64,000 nt of DNA from DATGJX01 sp963830545 (GTDB taxonomy: Bacteria > Vulcanimicrobiota > Vulcanimicrobiia > Vulcanimicrobiales > Vulcanimicrobiaceae), in the NCBI GenBank assembly GCA_963830545.1, contig CAWHMK010000001.1:186001-250000 (forward strand), written 5' to 3'. This document shows, piece by piece, positions 62,386 through 64,000 of the stretch. The position numbers were made by a program, and so were the translations under genes. The stretch's first letter is position 1. Every line of letters begins with the position of its first letter. The notes beneath the pieces are model-generated. The model did no database searches, was not told where the DNA came from, and saw only the letters and a program-made list of their open reading frames with translations.

Positions 62386-63193
62386 TCATCTGTAGCTCTG
62401 GAAGATCGCGCTGACCGTGAGATTCCAGCCGTCGACCAGCAAGAACACGAGAATCTTGAACGGCAGAGAGATGATCACGGGCGGGATCATCATCATGCCC
62501 ATCGAGAGCAGAATGCTGGCCACGACCATGTCGATGACGATAAACGGAACGTAGATCGCAAAGCCGATCTCGAATGACGTCTTCAGCTCCGGAGATGACG
62601 AACGCCGGAATGAGGATATAGGTCGGAACCTGCGCTTGCGTGGCCGGACGCGGCTCGTTGGTGAGCGAGTAGAACAGCTGCAGATCCTTCTCGCGCGTCT
62701 GCCGGAACATGAACTTGCGCAGCGGCTGAGCGGCGCGGTCGAGCGCGGCGGACTGCGATATCTGGTTCTTCAAGAACGGCTGAAGGGCGTTCTGGTTCAC
62801 GTCTTTGACGACGGGAGCCATGATGAAGAACGTCAGAAATAGCGCGAGGCCGACGAGCACTTGGTTCGGCGGAACTTGCTGCGTGCCCAGCGCCGTGCGC
62901 ACGAACGATAGAACGACGATGACGCGCGTAAAGGACGTCAGCAGGACGAGCAGCGTCGGCGCCAGCGAGAGTACGGTGAGCAGCAGCAGAATCTGAAGCG
63001 CGGTTGCGACGTCTTTCGGATTTTTGGCTTGTCCGACGCCGATGCTCACTTGAGGAATCGGGACGGTCGGACTGCTCGGCGCGGTGGCTGCCGCCGCAAT
63101 CGCCGGAATCACCCAAAGCGTAGCGACGGCGAGGCCGCTCACGATGAAGAACGCGCTATGACGCGCCCAGAGGCGTTTGAGGAATGGAATCAT
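62386..63193 (-). CDS. fliP: flagellar export gate protein FliP, frameshifted
   Basis: About 268 residues. A signal peptide is followed by LLTVLSLAPTLLVLLTSFTR, VVLSFVRTALGTQQ and PTYILIPAFVIS. The protein then continues in another frame as ELKTSFEIGFAIYVPFIVID, then SMGMMMIPPVIISLPFKI and LVDGWNLTVSAIFQSYR, stopping at 62386. One extra G near 62589-62592 (TCCGGAG for TCCGAG) causes the break. The original frame runs to 62321 through the repeat and is an artefact. Its ATG overlaps the fliO stop (ATGA). Confidence 0.93.
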
Positions 63194-63540
63194 CGTTGCG
63201 GTTTGCGCAGTTGCCGGAGGAACCCGCTGATCGTTTGGGTCTGCTGTGCGAAAAGCGATCGCTGTTCGCGCAGCCACGGGTCGACCTGCTCGGCGGGCAC
63301 CTGTGCGAGCGTGTTCACGTGCCCGCTCCCGCCGCCCAGCAAATAGTATTGCTCGCCGACCTTCACGACGTGCAGCGTCGTGTTCTGGGCGAGAAACGTC
63401 GATTCGACGATCGTAACGAGCCGGCGATCCGTCGAAGTGACGAGCCGGCCGCGCCCCAGAGCGCGCACGACGGTGTAAAGCCCGAAGAGCATCAGCGCTA
63501 CGACGAGCAGCGCCAGAATGTATTGACCCGCGAAGGCCAT
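63190..63540 (-). CDS. fliO: flagellar export accessory protein FliO
   Basis: 116 residues. One N-terminal membrane helix (GQYILALLVVALMLFGLYTV) and a small cytosolic domain with RRLVTIVESTFLAQNTTLHV and GEQYYLLGGGSG, typical of FliO. It assists assembly of the FliP ring. The start overlaps the fliN stop (TAATG). Confidence 0.88.
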   Translation of the reverse strand: MAFAGQYILALLVVALMLFGLYTVVRALGRGRLVTSTDRRLVTIVESTFLAQNTTLHVVKVGEQYYLLGGGSGHVNTLAQVPAEQVDPWLREQRSLFAQQTQTISGFLRQLRKPQR

Positions 63541-64000
63541 TATTCGACGCTCGGATTCAGTTCGCTGATCTTCACCGCGTACTTGTCGTCAACGACGACC
63601 ACCTCACCCCGCGCGATCAAGATGTTGTTGACGTACAGGTCGATTGGATCGGTTGACAGTTTGTCGAGTTCGAAGACGCTTCCGGATTGCAGCGTAACGA
63701 CGTCACGCAGCGTGAGCGCCGTCTTGCCGAGCACCGCGCTGATCTGCAGCGGCACGTCGTGCACCAAATCCAGATTGTTTCCGCCGTGGGATGCGCGCTG
63801 CGGAGTCGGCGCCATCGAAGCGAACGCGACCGGCGCGGCTGCGGGCGCCGGCGGCGCCTTACGTTTGGGCGCCGGCGCAGGTGCTTCGGCTTCCGGCGTT
63901 CCGCCGATTTTCGCCAGCGCGAGTCCGTCGAAATCGATCGCAATCTGCGGCGCGACCTCCAGGCCAACCTGAACCGACCCTTCGTACGATGCGAACGGCG
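63540..64000 (-). CDS. fliN: flagellar motor switch protein FliN/FliY, partial at window edge
   Basis: The stop is at 63540; the frame runs off the right edge. The C-terminal 75 residues are a SpoA (FliN) domain: DLVHDVPLQISAVLGKTALT, then LDKLSTDPIDLYVNNILIAR and EVVVVDDKYAVKISEL. Before it are a Pro/Ala linker (about 63800-63880) and a segment EGSVQVGLEVAPQIAIDFDG, suggesting a longer FliY-like protein. CheC at 55162 could therefore share the work of CheY-P removal with it. Confidence 0.88.
   Translation of the reverse strand, partial: PFASYEGSVQVGLEVAPQIAIDFDGLALAKIGGTPEAEAPAPAPKRKAPPAPAAAPVAFASMAPTPQRASHGGNNLDLVHDVPLQISAVLGKTALTLRDVVTLQSGSVFELDKLSTDPIDLYVNNILIARGEVVVVDDKYAVKISELNPSVE

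Noticed and set aside
62321..62588. Novel FliP C-terminus encoded by the repeat
   Set aside because: The true FliP end is intact in another frame after removal of one base, so the longer frame through the repeat is an artefact.
1..64000. Prophage, integron or transposase genes
   Set aside because: No integrase, transposase, terminase or capsid motifs seen; the dispersed repeats are the only mobile-like sequence.

Overview
This window comes from a GC-rich bacterial chromosome with densely packed, overlapping genes. It carries a flagellar export and chemotaxis cluster, GatCAB, an ImuA/ImuB/DnaE2 mutasome under a Gram-positive-type LexA box, and many copies of a 'TTCGAC-RRGCTCA-GGRTGACGA' dispersed repeat. 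No rRNA or marker phylogeny is available. My guess is an uncultivated Terrabacteria-type lineage such as Eremiobacterota/Vulcanimicrobiota; this is inference only.

Layout. At 0-4.3 kb a lone rpoB (minus) has its own sigma70-type promoter, a leader hairpin and a terminator directly after its stop. At 4.3-8.7 kb lie two related microproteins around a nitronate monooxygenase, a DUF2231 membrane protein, a degenerate RsbW-like protein, a 2OG-Fe(II) oxygenase, a GNAT and MarC. At 8.7-12.4 kb are a glutathionyl-hydroquinone reductase, an F420H2:NADP-type reductase and an unusual multicopper oxidase fused to a ZIP permease. At 12.5-22 kb are an SDR, an EmrB-type exporter, tandem Crp/Fnr regulators, a threonine aldolase, a glycosyltransferase, Nudix, GNAT, DUF3465, polysaccharide deacetylase, RNase HI and tRNA-Pro(GGG). 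At 22-33 kb are housekeeping genes: GNAT-HU-AroQ, Hsp33, TyrRS with a zinc ribbon, MutS2, GatB-GatA-GatC and an RlmD-type methyltransferase. At 33.3-35 kb are an orphan ModA/WtpA-like binding protein and a membrane-anchored partner.

At 35-41 kb is an SOS mutasome operon, ImuA-ImuB-(GIY-YIG/MUG113-like protein)-DnaE2. At 41.3-45.9 kb is a hydantoinase/oxoprolinase-type HyuA/HyuB operon enclosing a CHAD domain encoded in two overlapping pieces. At 45.9-49.6 kb are a secreted protein and a BlaI plus BlaR1-like pair; the M56 peptidase has a histidine-rich heptad-repeat linker and a pentapeptide-repeat tail. At 49.7-52.5 kb are an SDR and two paralogous glycosyltransferases. At 52.6-64 kb, reading leftward, are fliN-fliO-fliP-fliQ-fliR, flhB-flhA, a PilZ protein, cheY, cheC, cheA and cheW, interrupted on the opposite strand by a Vgb-like lipoprotein.

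About eleven single-base frameshifts hit genes of all kinds, including flhA and fliP. This argues for indel errors in the assembly, so frameshifted genes are reported as whole loci with the break position given. Many genes overlap by 1-4 bases (ATGA, GTGA, TAATG), so translational coupling is common.
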